Source of the DNA: Chitinophaga flava
GTDB taxonomy: Bacteria; Bacteroidota; Bacteroidia; Chitinophagales; Chitinophagaceae
Assembly: GCF_003308995.1 (NCBI RefSeq)
Contig: NZ_QFFJ01000001.1
Span: 3,162,001-3,226,000 of the forward strand
DNA: 64,000 nt
Reading direction: 5' to 3'
Numbering within the stretch: the stretch's first letter is position 1; each line of letters starts with the position of its first letter. Of this stretch, positions 7,735 to 17,418 are shown piece after piece. The notes below the pieces were generated by a model that was not told the DNA's origin, did not search any database, and saw only the letters and a program-made list of their open reading frames with translations. The position numbers were made by a program, and so were the translations under genes.

Positions 7735-9321
7735 ATGTACTTGCTCATACCTGGCCGACACCACCTGCTGACGGATTTTCAGTTCAAATACCTGAACCGC
7801 CTGATCAAATGCAGCCTGGAAGGCGAAAAAGACGCCAGTGGCCACATACTGGCCACGACGCCCATAGAAGGAGTCATCTTTGCAGTCACTTCTGCCAACC
7901 ACCTGGGCACCAAACGAAACCCGGTACCCTTCTATCTCCGCGCAATGATCATCCAGGAATTTTCCAACTCCCTGGATGTACCGGCCTATGTATACGGTAT
8001 CGACGACGTAGGGGTCATCCACGATTTCGCGGAATATACCATCAAAACCATCCGCCATTCCAGTGAAGGCGCCCACGCTCTCACCCCAGAAAATACCGTG
8101 GTCATCTGTTCTACCAGTGTTCGGGAAATGTATATGCAGCGCGGATTTCGTATACTCACCGCAGAATGGGACACTACCGCTAACGCTTATACGCAGCCAA
8201 TGCCATGGGACCTCGTCCATCTCATCGCTCAGACCGGTGACTGGCGCAAAAACAAAACCGTACTGGAACAGCTGCATCCTGCCGCTTTTAAGATATGGTC
8301 GTTATATGGGGTAGGGGAGAAAGTACAACAGATCCTGAAAGATCCGATCATCGGGGCCGACGGCGACCTAACCGCCACCCGCGACTATAACGTTTATGTA
8401 AAACAGATGGACGATATCGCGGCCCTCAAATACCGCGAAACAGCGCCCTACATACAACCCGGCAATATCGGCGATATCGGCTGTGCCGTAGGTTCCTGGA
8501 TAAAAATGGGCTGTGAAGACGACCGCCTTCATGAATGTGATTTCTATGGCATCGAGGTATCCCGGCATCTCTACGATATCTGCCTGCAACGCAAACATAA
8601 TGGCGAATTTGCCAATCCCTCCGTATTCTTCTCTCAAAAAAATGCCGTTACCAGCCTGGTATTTGAGCCCGGCAGCATGAATACCATCCACACTTCTTCC
8701 CTGACACATGAAATAGAATCCTATGGCAGCAGAAAGGATCTTATTTCGTTTATACAAAACCGTTATCAGGAACTGGTACCCGGTGGTGTATGGATTAATA
8801 GAGACGTGGTAGGCCCTGAGAACAGAACAGAAACGGTACTCCTCTGGCTCAACGATCAGGATGGCGCCAACGATCTGCCTATGCCGGAGAACCACACCAC
8901 ACAAACACTCGCCGCCTGGTTGGGACAACTTTCTACCAAAGCCCTGTTCCATCGTTTTGCACAGGACTTCCGCCACGCAGAAGGTTATCACCTGGCACAC
9001 CAATGGGTGACCATCGGTGATACTACCTACTGTCAGTTATCTATGCAGGATGCCTGCGAATTCCTTTTCAAAAAAGATTATCACGATAACTGGCTCAGCG
9101 AAATGCACGAAACCTTCTGCTTCTGGAACTTCCAGGACTGGAAACAAGCCCTGGAAGAAGCAGGAATGCGGCTCGATAATCTCTCGCATGCCTATCGCAA
9201 CGAATGGATCGTGCAAAACAGGCTGGAAGGAAAAGTACAACTGTTACGCCTAAACGAAAATGAACAACCAGAAGCGATACCATTTCCGGTATCACATATG
9301 TTGTTAATGGCGAGGAAATAA
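7735..9321 (+). CDS. Nucleotidyltransferase-like / SAM-methyltransferase fusion protein
   Basis: A 528-residue protein with two recognisable parts. Residues 1 to about 170 resemble the NadM-type adenylyl/cytidylyltransferase fold: PGRHHLLTDFQ (residues 6-16) sits where GRFQPxHxGH is expected, and NPVPFYLRAMI matches the NPxxxxER region. From about 200 onward is a class I methyltransferase, with the SAM-binding GDIGCAVGS at 246-254, an acidic residue in GIEVS near 275, and a closing module rich in aromatic residues. The start ATG is 24 bases after the nadV terminator, so it is likely transcribed on its own from a weak TAACTTCA-like box. It may act on a nucleotide and then methylate the product, but substrate and role are unknown. 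Its 3' end overlaps the convergent gene by 18 bases. Confidence 0.7.
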   Translation: MYLLIPGRHHLLTDFQFKYLNRLIKCSLEGEKDASGHILATTPIEGVIFAVTSANHLGTKRNPVPFYLRAMIIQEFSNSLDVPAYVYGIDDVGVIHDFAEYTIKTIRHSSEGAHALTPENTVVICSTSVREMYMQRGFRILTAEWDTTANAYTQPMPWDLVHLIAQTGDWRKNKTVLEQLHPAAFKIWSLYGVGEKVQQILKDPIIGADGDLTATRDYNVYVKQMDDIAALKYRETAPYIQPGNIGDIGCAVGSWIKMGCEDDRLHECDFYGIEVSRHLYDICLQRKHNGEFANPSVFFSQKNAVTSLVFEPGSMNTIHTSSLTHEIESYGSRKDLISFIQNRYQELVPGGVWINRDVVGPENRTETVLLWLNDQDGANDLPMPENHTTQTLAAWLGQLSTKALFHRFAQDFRHAEGYHLAHQWVTIGDTTYCQLSMQDACEFLFKKDYHDNWLSEMHETFCFWNFQDWKQALEEAGMRLDNLSHAYRNEWIVQNRLEGKVQLLRLNENEQPEAIPFPVSHMLLMARK

Positions 9322-10191
9322 AGGCAGTTTATCCAGCGGCCATATCTCCAGATTGTTGTCCAGCAATACGGGCACCAGCAAGGCGTGGTGACGTTTGTCC
9401 AGCGCTATATCTGCAGGAGAATGTTTGAAGGGAATCTTACGGAAATTTTTAGCCGTCAGATCATAGAGAAACAAGTTGCCTCCTTTGGGCTCTTTTACCG
9501 TAATCCAGTCAGACAGCAGCAGGTGGGTGGCATCTACCTGTACAATCCCGTCAAACAAACCGGTAGGAGAGTTTTCCACAGGTTTGAAAGCATCCGCTGC
9601 ATCACTCAGTTTTTTGTGGAACAGCTGCCCGGTGCCGTCGAAATTGGGGCCCATAGAGCATACATATACCTCATCTGTGGCAGCATTGTACAGCACGCCG
9701 TTAGCCATGGTAATATTACCTGGTAATAAGGTGCTGGTCACCTTACGGGTATTCACCAGCAACACATCTCCCTTAAAGGAGTCCGTTACCAGCAACAGGC
9801 TGTCGTTGACAGCTGTTACATCGTTCAACAAACCTGCTTTTCCTTCCAGATTCAGATCAAATACTTTCTTCCGGCTACGGACATCATATCCTTTGAGGTG
9901 GTCTATATCGGCTACATATAAGGTTTCTCCGATCATTTCCAGTCCTTTCGGTGCATTCAGGGTATCTTCAAAATACCGGAGTGATTGCACTTTGCCGGAT
10001 TTCACCCAGGCAATGCTACCATCTCCGTCTTTGGCTCCGGGATCAAGTCCAGCACCAATATTGGAAACGAAATAACCGTCTTTGTAAGCAATAGTGCTTT
10101 CTGGATTCTGCAGACCGTGAATGGTTTCCTGCGCACGGGAAACGGCCCCCGTCAGCATCAATGTTGTTAAAAGGGCTATAGATAGTTTCAT
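9304..10191 (-). CDS. Secreted SMP-30/gluconolactonase-like beta-propeller protein
   Basis: A 295-residue exported protein with a six-bladed beta-propeller pattern of the SMP-30/strictosidine-synthase group. Evidence includes repeated blade motifs (LYVADIDHLKGYD, LLLVTDSFKGDVLLVN, DEVYVCSMGPN, THLLLSDWITV) and a signal peptide ending in AVSRAQ. The frame opens six codons earlier, but a -7 box (10207-10214) overlaps that upstream codon, so I use the ATG at 10191. Members bind a metal and hydrolyse lactones or bind ligands; the substrate here is unknown. The gene converges with the fusion gene on the plus strand and overlaps it by 18 bases. Confidence 0.75.
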   Translation of the reverse strand: MKLSIALLTTLMLTGAVSRAQETIHGLQNPESTIAYKDGYFVSNIGAGLDPGAKDGDGSIAWVKSGKVQSLRYFEDTLNAPKGLEMIGETLYVADIDHLKGYDVRSRKKVFDLNLEGKAGLLNDVTAVNDSLLLVTDSFKGDVLLVNTRKVTSTLLPGNITMANGVLYNAATDEVYVCSMGPNFDGTGQLFHKKLSDAADAFKPVENSPTGLFDGIVQVDATHLLLSDWITVKEPKGGNLFLYDLTAKNFRKIPFKHSPADIALDKRHHALLVPVLLDNNLEIWPLDKLPLFPRH

Positions 10192-10206
10192 GCGAATGAT
10201 TTTACA

Positions 10207-10214
10207 CAAAAATA
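10207..10214 (-). promoter_or_regulatory. -7 box for the SMP-30-like gene
   Basis: TATTTTTG on the minus strand, a match to TAnnTTTG. It fixes the start codon at 10191, because the longer frame would begin upstream of the transcription start. Confidence 0.55.
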
Positions 10215-10273
10215 GCCAGAGGAGATGCGGTAGTACTTATGATTAACAAAGTAATATTTGTGAAAATCAAAGT

Positions 10274-10311
10274 ATCGGAAAAAAGAAAGCCGGAATATGA
10301 TTATTCCGGCT
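10274..10311 (-). terminator. Terminator of the RND efflux operon
   Basis: A perfect 10-base stem (AGCCGGAATA at 10288-10297 with TATTCCGGCT at 10302-10311) followed on the minus strand by a T-rich tract. It lies 53 bases past the RND pump stop codon. Confidence 0.85.
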
Positions 10312-10363
10312 ATTACCTAAACCTACAACTGTTACACTGTTAGTAACATATCTTTATAATAAC

Positions 10364-13300
10364 TTAGTTATTGTGTACTTCATTCAGCGGTATTTCTTCG
10401 TAGGAAGCCACCATCCGTTGTCTGATATAACGTTTGGAAGACAGCTTGCCCCATCCGAATTTCGCCATCACCTTATCTACCACCATGTATACCACAGGCA
10501 CCACAATCAGGGTGAGGAACATGGAGCTGATCAAACCACCGATGATAACCCAGGCCAGACCATTTTTGGTAGATGCCACACCACCGGTAGCCATTGCGAT
10601 CGGCAACATACCGATCACCATCGCGATGGTGGTCATCAGAATCGGCCTCAAACGTGCGTTGTTGGCATGTATCAACGCCTGATAAGTACTCTGTCCCTGT
10701 TCTTTCATCTGGTTCGTAAAGTCTACCAGGATGATCGCATTCTTCGCCACCAGACCAATCAACATGATCATACCCAGGATGGTAAAGATGTTCAACGTAT
10801 TGTTGGTCAGTGCCAGTGCCAGCAAGGCACCAATGATGGCCAGCGGAATAGAGAACAATACCACAAAAGGATAGATATAGTTGTCATACAGCGCCACCAT
10901 GATCAGATACACCATTACGATGGAGATCAGGAGGGCTGCGCCCAGTGTACCGAAGGAGTCACCCTGGTTTTCAGCATCACCACCAAATACGTAGTTGATG
11001 CCGGCTGGTTTTTCCATCTTCGCCAGTTTGGCTGCAAACTCCTGCGTTACTGTACCGGAAGGACGTCCCATTACCTGTGACTGTACAGATACGGAAGTAT
11101 TTTTATCCCTTCTTTCCAGGTGGCTTGGGCCGGAGCCTTCTGTTACCTGAGCAAACTGAGACAATTTGATCAGCTGGCCTTTATCATTTACAAACTGTAT
11201 GTTGGCAACATCCTGAAGATTCTTTTTGCTGAAATCATCGAAGCGGATGTTAATATCATATTCATAGTCACCCTGACGGAACTTCACTTTGGAATCGTCT
11301 GCAGTACCACTGAAAGCAGTCTGCATGGTACCACCCACCATATCGAGCGTAAGGCCGAGAGCTGCCATCTTATCGCGGTCTACCTGTACGTTGATCTCAG
11401 GGTTACCTTCCTCCACAGACAGTTTCACCTCGCTGGTACCGCTGATGGTTTTCAGCGTATCCATGGCTATTTTGGCAAACCTCATCACACTGTCCATCTC
11501 GCTGCCCATCACAACCAGTTCTACTGGCGCTCTTTCGGCAGTACCCATGATACTTACGTCGGTTGTTTTCACTTTCACGCCCGGAAGCATCGCTTTCAGT
11601 TCTTTCTTGACTTTTGCAGCATAGATATCTGCAGCTTCATTACGTTGCTCCAGTGGCACCATGATCACCGTGATCTCAGATTTGTAGGCAGTAGACTGAG
11701 AGTTACCAAAACCATCTTCACTGGTCTGGCCTACAGTAGTGATCAGTCTCTCTATTTCCTTCTTTTTACTGAGATATTGTTCCGCTATACGCGTAGCCTG
11801 GTTGGATTGCTGTACGGAAGCGTCTTTCGGCATTTCCAGCATCACGATAAACTGGCCACGGTCACCTTTGGGGATAAACTCACCACCGATGTAACCTTTT
11901 CCAACCAGCATGAAAGAAGCGAACAACAAACCTATTGACACCACCAGGGTGATGGTTTTGTGAACCAGCGCCCATTTCAGTATACCGGTCATCCAGTTGG
12001 TGAAACGTTGCAGCTGGCCTTCAAACCAGAGGATGAATTTTTCGAAGATATTTTTTCCTGTGATATGTTCCAGCTTACCAAAGCGGGAAGACAACAGCGG
12101 TACGATCATGAAGGATGACAGTAAGCTGAGCATTGTGGAAATCATTACCACCACGCAGAACTCACGCAGGATCTTGGACACCAGCTCGTTAGTCAGTGAG
12201 ATCGGCAGAAACACCACCACAATTACAAGGGTAATGGATGTTACGGTAAACCCGATTTCTTTCACACCATCAAAAGCCGCACGTACCCTGTTTTTACCCA
12301 TCTCCATATGACGGTAAATATTTTCCAGTACCACGATCGCATCATCCACAAGGATACCTACCACCAATGAGAGGCCCAGCAAAGACATGAGGTTGAGGGA
12401 GAAACCCATCATTTTCATACCAATGAAAGTGGCTATCAGAGAGGCTGGGATAGAGATCATTACGAAGATCGCACTACGGATGCTGTGCAGGAACAACAGC
12501 ATCACCACCGCCACCAGGATTACCGCCAGTATCAGGTCATGAATCACAGAGTCGGCAGATTCCAGGGTAAAGTCGGAAGAGTCGTTGGCCACCAGTATTT
12601 TCAGTCCGTTCGCTGCATAATCTTTTTCAACAGTGGCGATGGCTTTTTTCATTTCATGACTCACCGTCACCGCGTTGGCATCTGTTTGTTTCTGCACCTG
12701 CAGGGCGATAGCGTTTACACCATCCACACGGGCGATACGCTCTGCATCTTTCTGTGCATCCTGCACATCGGCCACATCACGCAGGCGGATCTGAGTACCG
12801 TCTGCAGTGGTTTTCAGCACCAGGTTACGCAGCTGGTCTACATTTTTATACTTACCGGCCAAACGGATCAGGATCTGTTCGTTGGCTGTTTTTACCTTAC
12901 CGGTCGGGAAGTCCATGTTGGCATTGGTTACCGCCTGACGGATCTGTAAGATAGACAAACCATAAGCCTGCAGTCTGGAAGGATCTACGTTCACCTGTAT
13001 TTCACGTTCCTGGCCACCGATCAGGGACACCTGTGCCACGCCTGGTAAGCGGGACAAGAGTGGTTGCAGTTTTTTATCTACCAGGTCATAGAACTTTTTA
13101 TCATCCATTTTAGCAGTGGCAGATAAAGTCATGATTGGCAGGTCATCCAATGAAAACTTATTGAGGGAAGGTGGTTTGGCATCGCCCGGAAGGTCCGCCA
13201 GGATGGCGTTTACCTTACGCTGGGCATCCTGCAGTGCGATGTCCACATTGGCATCGTTGTTCAACTCCACCGTGATCACGGAAAGGCTTTCGGAAGATTT

Positions 13301-13546
13301 GGAAGTAATCTTCTTGATCTTTTCCATGGATGCGATCGCATCTTCTATTTTTTTGGTAATGGTACTTTCCACCTCGTTGGGAGAAGCACCAGGATACACC
13401 GTAGCAATGGTTACTATCGGTGAACTGAACTTCGGCAACAGCTCATAGTTCAGTGATTTATAGCTCATGACGCCCAGCAGGGTGAGGATGGTAAATACCA
13501 CCACCACGATAGTGGGCCTTTTTATGGATACTTCAGTAATCTTCAT
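10364..13546 (-). CDS. RND family efflux pump, HAE1 type (AcrB-like)
   Basis: A 1060-residue inner-membrane proton-driven pump of the hydrophobe/amphiphile efflux family. It has the full-length RND layout: one N-terminal helix (VVVVFTILTLLGVMSY), a large periplasmic loop, six helices, a second loop and six helices. The TM4 pair D401-D402 in GILVDDAIVVLENI is the proton-relay signature. It would join the adaptor at 13586 and the TolC protein at 14724 in a tripartite complex exporting drugs or toxic compounds. It is the last gene of the operon, 39 bases after the adaptor, and is followed by a terminator. The substrate range cannot be read from sequence. Confidence 0.96.
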   Translation of the reverse strand: MKITEVSIKRPTIVVVVFTILTLLGVMSYKSLNYELLPKFSSPIVTIATVYPGASPNEVESTITKKIEDAIASMEKIKKITSKSSESLSVITVELNNDANVDIALQDAQRKVNAILADLPGDAKPPSLNKFSLDDLPIMTLSATAKMDDKKFYDLVDKKLQPLLSRLPGVAQVSLIGGQEREIQVNVDPSRLQAYGLSILQIRQAVTNANMDFPTGKVKTANEQILIRLAGKYKNVDQLRNLVLKTTADGTQIRLRDVADVQDAQKDAERIARVDGVNAIALQVQKQTDANAVTVSHEMKKAIATVEKDYAANGLKILVANDSSDFTLESADSVIHDLILAVILVAVVMLLFLHSIRSAIFVMISIPASLIATFIGMKMMGFSLNLMSLLGLSLVVGILVDDAIVVLENIYRHMEMGKNRVRAAFDGVKEIGFTVTSITLVIVVVFLPISLTNELVSKILREFCVVVMISTMLSLLSSFMIVPLLSSRFGKLEHITGKNIFEKFILWFEGQLQRFTNWMTGILKWALVHKTITLVVSIGLLFASFMLVGKGYIGGEFIPKGDRGQFIVMLEMPKDASVQQSNQATRIAEQYLSKKKEIERLITTVGQTSEDGFGNSQSTAYKSEITVIMVPLEQRNEAADIYAAKVKKELKAMLPGVKVKTTDVSIMGTAERAPVELVVMGSEMDSVMRFAKIAMDTLKTISGTSEVKLSVEEGNPEINVQVDRDKMAALGLTLDMVGGTMQTAFSGTADDSKVKFRQGDYEYDINIRFDDFSKKNLQDVANIQFVNDKGQLIKLSQFAQVTEGSGPSHLERRDKNTSVSVQSQVMGRPSGTVTQEFAAKLAKMEKPAGINYVFGGDAENQGDSFGTLGAALLISIVMVYLIMVALYDNYIYPFVVLFSIPLAIIGALLALALTNNTLNIFTILGMIMLIGLVAKNAIILVDFTNQMKEQGQSTYQALIHANNARLRPILMTTIAMVIGMLPIAMATGGVASTKNGLAWVIIGGLISSMFLTLIVVPVVYMVVDKVMAKFGWGKLSSKRYIRQRMVASYEEIPLNEVHNN

Positions 13547-13585
13547 GTTGCAAAAATTAGTTCAAACACCAGTTACGATTCAGGC

Positions 13586-14656
13586 TTATTTGCTACCACC
13601 CTGTACTTCTACAGGAGTGCCGTCAGTGAGGTTAATCTGACCGCTGGTGATTACGGTATCACCTTCGTTCAGGCCTCCCCGTATTTCCACCTGGTCACCG
13701 ATGATCTGCCCGGCAATTACCTTACGTTTTTTGGCTACTTTACCTTCCATCACATATACTTCGTTGCTGCTTACACCACCTACAAAAGCAGTGCGGGTGA
13801 TGAACATGGTTTTGCTGGCCTGCGGTGCTTCAAAATGGGCTGTTCCGTACATACCGGCTTTCAGTTCTTTATCTGCTACGTTGTTTACTTCCATTTCAAC
13901 CGGATAGTTGAGGGAGTTGTCGCCTTTGGCGGCGATAAAGGTGATAGTACCTTCATAGCTGGCTTCCGGGAACACGTTGGAAGTAACTTTCACTTTCTGT
14001 CCTTTTTTCAGGGCAACTATCTGCGCTTCAGGCACGGCTACGGCCAGTTTGAGCCTGGATACATCTACGATGTCAAACATTTTGTTACCAGGAGAGAGGT
14101 AAGCACCCTGCTCAACATATTTTTTGTTGATGATACCAGAGATAGGCGCTTTCACGTAAGTATCGCTTACATGGCGGCCGGCGGCTTCATACCTGGTTTT
14201 AGCGATATCATACTGTAACCGTACATCATCTACCTGTTTCTGGGTAACACCACCTGTTTTGAAAGCGCTTTCATATCTTTCTTTATCTACTTTCAGCTGG
14301 TCGAGGTTGGCTTTTGCAGACGAAAGGTCTGTGCTAACGATCTGTCCGTCGATGTAGGCGATAGCCTGGCCTTGTTTTACCACGCTGCCTTCATCTACCA
14401 GGAGTTTGGTGATGCGGCCGGAAGTTTCCGCCAGGTAAGACAGTTCGCGGATAGGAGCGAAGTTGCCGTTGGCCAGGAAACCCTGGGTAAAATCGTTGGT
14501 AGATACATGTTGTACCAGTACTGGTACTGCGCCGTTATTGCTTTCTTTTACAAAATTTGTTTTGGCTTCATTGGCTTTTTTATTGGCGTTAAGCTTCCAC
14601 ATGATCAGCACCACTGCACCTACTGTTACTAAGCCCCAGATAATAAACTTTTTCAT
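13586..14656 (-). CDS. RND efflux periplasmic adaptor subunit (HlyD/AcrA-like)
   Basis: A 356-residue membrane-fusion protein bridging the RND pump and TolC. It starts with one membrane anchor (KFIIWGLVTVGAVVLIMW), then a lipoyl-like half (AYIDGQIVSTDLSSAKANLDQLKVDKERY), a helical hairpin, the second lipoyl half (VKAPISGIINKKYVEQGAYLSPG), and a beta-barrel plus membrane-proximal domain. The longer frame would start at a TTG at 14662; the ATG at 14656 is more likely. Position between pump and TolC genes on the same strand supports a tripartite system. Confidence 0.94.
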   Translation of the reverse strand: MKKFIIWGLVTVGAVVLIMWKLNANKKANEAKTNFVKESNNGAVPVLVQHVSTNDFTQGFLANGNFAPIRELSYLAETSGRITKLLVDEGSVVKQGQAIAYIDGQIVSTDLSSAKANLDQLKVDKERYESAFKTGGVTQKQVDDVRLQYDIAKTRYEAAGRHVSDTYVKAPISGIINKKYVEQGAYLSPGNKMFDIVDVSRLKLAVAVPEAQIVALKKGQKVKVTSNVFPEASYEGTITFIAAKGDNSLNYPVEMEVNNVADKELKAGMYGTAHFEAPQASKTMFITRTAFVGGVSSNEVYVMEGKVAKKRKVIAGQIIGDQVEIRGGLNEGDTVITSGQINLTDGTPVEVQGGSK

Positions 14657-14723
14657 CTGCAAAAATAGTTTGTGTGTTTATATCCGCCACAGTTGCGGTC
14701 TATCGTAATATTCGTTTGTATGT

Positions 14724-16082
14724 TTAGTTCAGCAGGTCTTTCAGACTGCCTTTGCTTTTAATGATATCCAGTTCTGCCATTTTATATTGCAGCAGTGCTT
14801 CGTTGTAGCTGTTCTGGGCATCAGTAAGGGAAGTTTCTGCGTTCAGCAGGTCTGTCAGGTTGGCGAGGCCGAGTTTGTAGTTATTCTGGGTAGAATAGTA
14901 CACTTCGTTGGCCAGGTCCACGTTTTCCTTTTGTGTATGGATGGTAGACAGATTGGTGCGTACCTGCAGTTTGGCGTTTTCGTATTCGGTGTTCAGACCG
15001 AGTGCGATTTCTTCCTTCTGTTTGTTGAGCTGACGCAGCGCAACGTTGGCCTGGCTTACTTTTGAGCGGCGGCCGAAACCATCGAAGATGGGTATACGAA
15101 GTGACAGACCTATGGAAGCTGCACCGTACCAGAAAGTAGAATTAGCCGGATCTTTGGCAAACAGAAACTGCTGGCTCATACCGTTATAGGAATAACGGCC
15201 AAAGGCAGAAAGAACCGGGAAGTATGCTGCCTGGTAGGCCTTTTTCTGAAGCTCCTGCAGTTGTTCCTGTTTCTGAATGAGTTTGAACTCAGTCCTGTTG
15301 TCCAGGTTCATATCATCGTATTGCAATACGCCTGCGGCTTTGTTTTCGATATCTTTCAGTGATGCTGATGGAATAGTAAAGCTGGACTGTAAAGGCATAC
15401 CCATAACACGTTTCAGGTTGTTAGTCTGCGTAGCTGATGCGTTGAGCAGCTGGGTGCGCTGGGTTTTATAGTTTGTCAGATTTACCTTGATACGGTCCAG
15501 GTCTATTTTTTTAGCGAGGCCGTTATCGAATTGTGACTGAGTGGTATTCACCAGCTGGGTCAGCTTTTCGATATTACTGTTGATGGTCGTGATTTTTTCC
15601 TGTGTTACCAGCAGCTGATAATAGAGCTGAGACACGTTATAGATCACTTCTTCAGTAGATTTCTGTGTTTGCAGGGAATAATACTCTTCGCCTGCTTTGG
15701 CGGCTTTCAGACCAGTGAAAACAGATTTGTTGAAGATCTGTTGTTCCAGTTCAGCACCTACACCAGCGCTATACTGAGTACCAAAAGTAATGGTCACGGA
15801 GCTGTCTGCAGGTTTACCCAAAGCAGTACCGGGGATGAGTGACTTTGCCAGTTTCAGGTTATCAGTGTAAGAGGCACTGGCATTGACCTGGGGAAGCGCC
15901 TGGGAGCGGACTTCCTGGGTTTTGAATTTACCCATTTCCTCTTCCATTTTTGTTCTGGAGAGTTGGTGGTTGTTACTCAGTGCAAACTTCAGCGCTTCCT
16001 GCAAAGTCAGTGGCGCCTGGGCGTAGGCATGATATCCCCCTATCCCCATTAAGAGGATAAGCGTTAACTTTAATCGCTTCAT
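14724..16082 (-). CDS. TolC family outer-membrane efflux protein
   Basis: A 452-residue outer-membrane channel protein with signal peptide (to AYAQ, about residue 22) and two repeats of the long coiled-coil alpha-barrel pattern; TLQEALKFALSNNHQLSRTKMEEEMGKF opens the first repeat and LANEVYYSTQNNYKLGLANLTDLLNAETSL the end of the second. It lies between the TetR genes and the adaptor, 68 bases upstream of the adaptor start, and supplies the exit duct of the pump. Confidence 0.93.
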   Translation of the reverse strand: MKRLKLTLILLMGIGGYHAYAQAPLTLQEALKFALSNNHQLSRTKMEEEMGKFKTQEVRSQALPQVNASASYTDNLKLAKSLIPGTALGKPADSSVTITFGTQYSAGVGAELEQQIFNKSVFTGLKAAKAGEEYYSLQTQKSTEEVIYNVSQLYYQLLVTQEKITTINSNIEKLTQLVNTTQSQFDNGLAKKIDLDRIKVNLTNYKTQRTQLLNASATQTNNLKRVMGMPLQSSFTIPSASLKDIENKAAGVLQYDDMNLDNRTEFKLIQKQEQLQELQKKAYQAAYFPVLSAFGRYSYNGMSQQFLFAKDPANSTFWYGAASIGLSLRIPIFDGFGRRSKVSQANVALRQLNKQKEEIALGLNTEYENAKLQVRTNLSTIHTQKENVDLANEVYYSTQNNYKLGLANLTDLLNAETSLTDAQNSYNEALLQYKMAELDIIKSKGSLKDLLN

Positions 16083-16091
16083 ACGTTAATG

Positions 16092-16706
16092 TTATTCTTC
16101 TTCTTTGATTTGCAAATACTGGTTTACCAGCTTATGGCCTTTGATAGTGGCAATTCCCAGTATAAAGTGAGCGGTGACCTGTTCCATTACTACCGGCATT
16201 TCAAATTTGTCTGCCGGGTACTGAAGCTGGTCAAAAGCGGCATCCAGCTGCAGCTGGCGCATGCGCGCTATAATATCCAGATCAAGGTTCTGCCGGTATA
16301 GGCCTTCCGACATTCCCCTTTTCAGATTTTCTGTGATGCCATACAGGATACAATTGCGCTGGAAGCTTTCAATTTTGTTCCAGGTATCCGGATGGTATTT
16401 CTGTATTTCAAACAGCATAACCGGGTTAAACGATCTGGCCATGCTGGTGATGTATTTCATATTACGGACCAGTTCATCGATAGCATTTTCAGCATTAGTC
16501 TGTGTTTCCTGAAAAGCGGCGCTGTGGCCGTTTATCATCTGCTCCATGCCCTCGTTGATGAGCGACTGTTTATCAGAGAAATGCTCATAAACAGTTTTTT
16601 TGGACATGCCGCAGTCACGGGCAATATCAAACATGGTCACTCCTTTTACGCCGTATGTTCTGAACAGCCTTAATGCCACCTCTAAAATTCTTTCCCTCGC
16701 TACCAT
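16092..16706 (-). CDS. TetR family transcriptional regulator (second of two)
   Basis: A 204-residue repressor. The helix-turn-helix is at about 5-50 (RILEVALRLFRTYGVKGVTMFDIARDCGMSKKTVYEHFSD); the rest is a helical ligand-binding and dimerisation domain with no clear ligand signature. It lies 10 bases after the first TetR gene and 9 bases before tolC, so it belongs to the efflux operon. It may sense a substrate of the pump, but which regulator does so is unknown. Confidence 0.9.
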   Translation of the reverse strand: MVARERILEVALRLFRTYGVKGVTMFDIARDCGMSKKTVYEHFSDKQSLINEGMEQMINGHSAAFQETQTNAENAIDELVRNMKYITSMARSFNPVMLFEIQKYHPDTWNKIESFQRNCILYGITENLKRGMSEGLYRQNLDLDIIARMRQLQLDAAFDQLQYPADKFEMPVVMEQVTAHFILGIATIKGHKLVNQYLQIKEEE

Positions 16707-16716
16707 GATCTTTTAT

Positions 16717-17322
16717 TTATGCCTTCATCGCTTTTATGAATATGTCGATTAACATTTTTTGTTTTTCAATCACGTGTTCAAACGTTTTTTCGTCCAGGTC
16801 TGCGTCATTGGTAAAATGGTCCGGAACGGAGAAACGCAGCCCTACCAGTGCTTGTACCATCAGTTCTGATGTTTGTGCTGCATCGGCTACGTTGAATTCA
16901 CCGGAGGCAATACCAGCTTTGATGATTTCTGTACATACACCGATCTCTATCAGCTTGGCCCTTTTAACACCTTCCTGAAAAGAGGAGGCTCCGTCGTGCT
17001 GTATCTTAAAGATCTCCAGACGGCAAAACTTACTGATGAAAACCTTTTTGACATCTATTAAATCATATAAAGCCTGGGCAGCCGACTGGATGTTCTCTGT
17101 CACTTTGGCCATCTCTGTAAAATATGCTTCCGCAATTTTCTCCAGTACAGCCAGGTGCATAGCCTTCTTGTCCGGGAAATAATAATATAAAGATGCCTTG
17201 GAGCAGTGGAGATCATCTGCGATCTCGTTCATCGTGGTCTTGGCAGCGCCATAATGTGTAAAACGCCTCAGAGCCGCTTCCAGGATCTTGTCCCTCATTT
17301 CGTCTTTATTCTCTGCATGCAT
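16717..17322 (-). CDS. TetR family transcriptional regulator (first of two)
   Basis: A 201-residue repressor with HTH at about 9-55 (RDKILEAALRRFTHYGAAKTTMNEIADDLHCSKASLYYYFPDK) and a helical C-terminal sensing domain. The frame is open to a TTG at 17373, but a -7 box at 17352-17359 overlaps that extension, so the ATG at 17322 is preferred. It heads the efflux operon, the usual place for a local repressor. A TGAC-N4-GTCA inverted repeat upstream (17419-17430) is a weak candidate operator. The next gene is a second TetR regulator, an unusual doubling. Confidence 0.88.
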   Translation of the reverse strand: MHAENKDEMRDKILEAALRRFTHYGAAKTTMNEIADDLHCSKASLYYYFPDKKAMHLAVLEKIAEAYFTEMAKVTENIQSAAQALYDLIDVKKVFISKFCRLEIFKIQHDGASSFQEGVKRAKLIEIGVCTEIIKAGIASGEFNVADAAQTSELMVQALVGLRFSVPDHFTNDADLDEKTFEHVIEKQKMLIDIFIKAMKA

Positions 17323-17351
17323 TAACTTTCTGACTTTTTTAGTTTCAAGGT

Positions 17352-17359
17352 CAAAATTA
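17352..17359 (-). promoter_or_regulatory. -7 box for the efflux operon
   Basis: TAATTTTG on the minus strand, 29 bases upstream of the first TetR ATG. It is the likely start of the five-gene tetR-tetR-tolC-adaptor-pump transcript. Confidence 0.6.
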
Positions 17360-17418
17360 GGAAGTTTTTTCAAAATAGTAGAGCTGGTTGACTATTTAAC
17401 AGGTATTTAACTTTCTGA

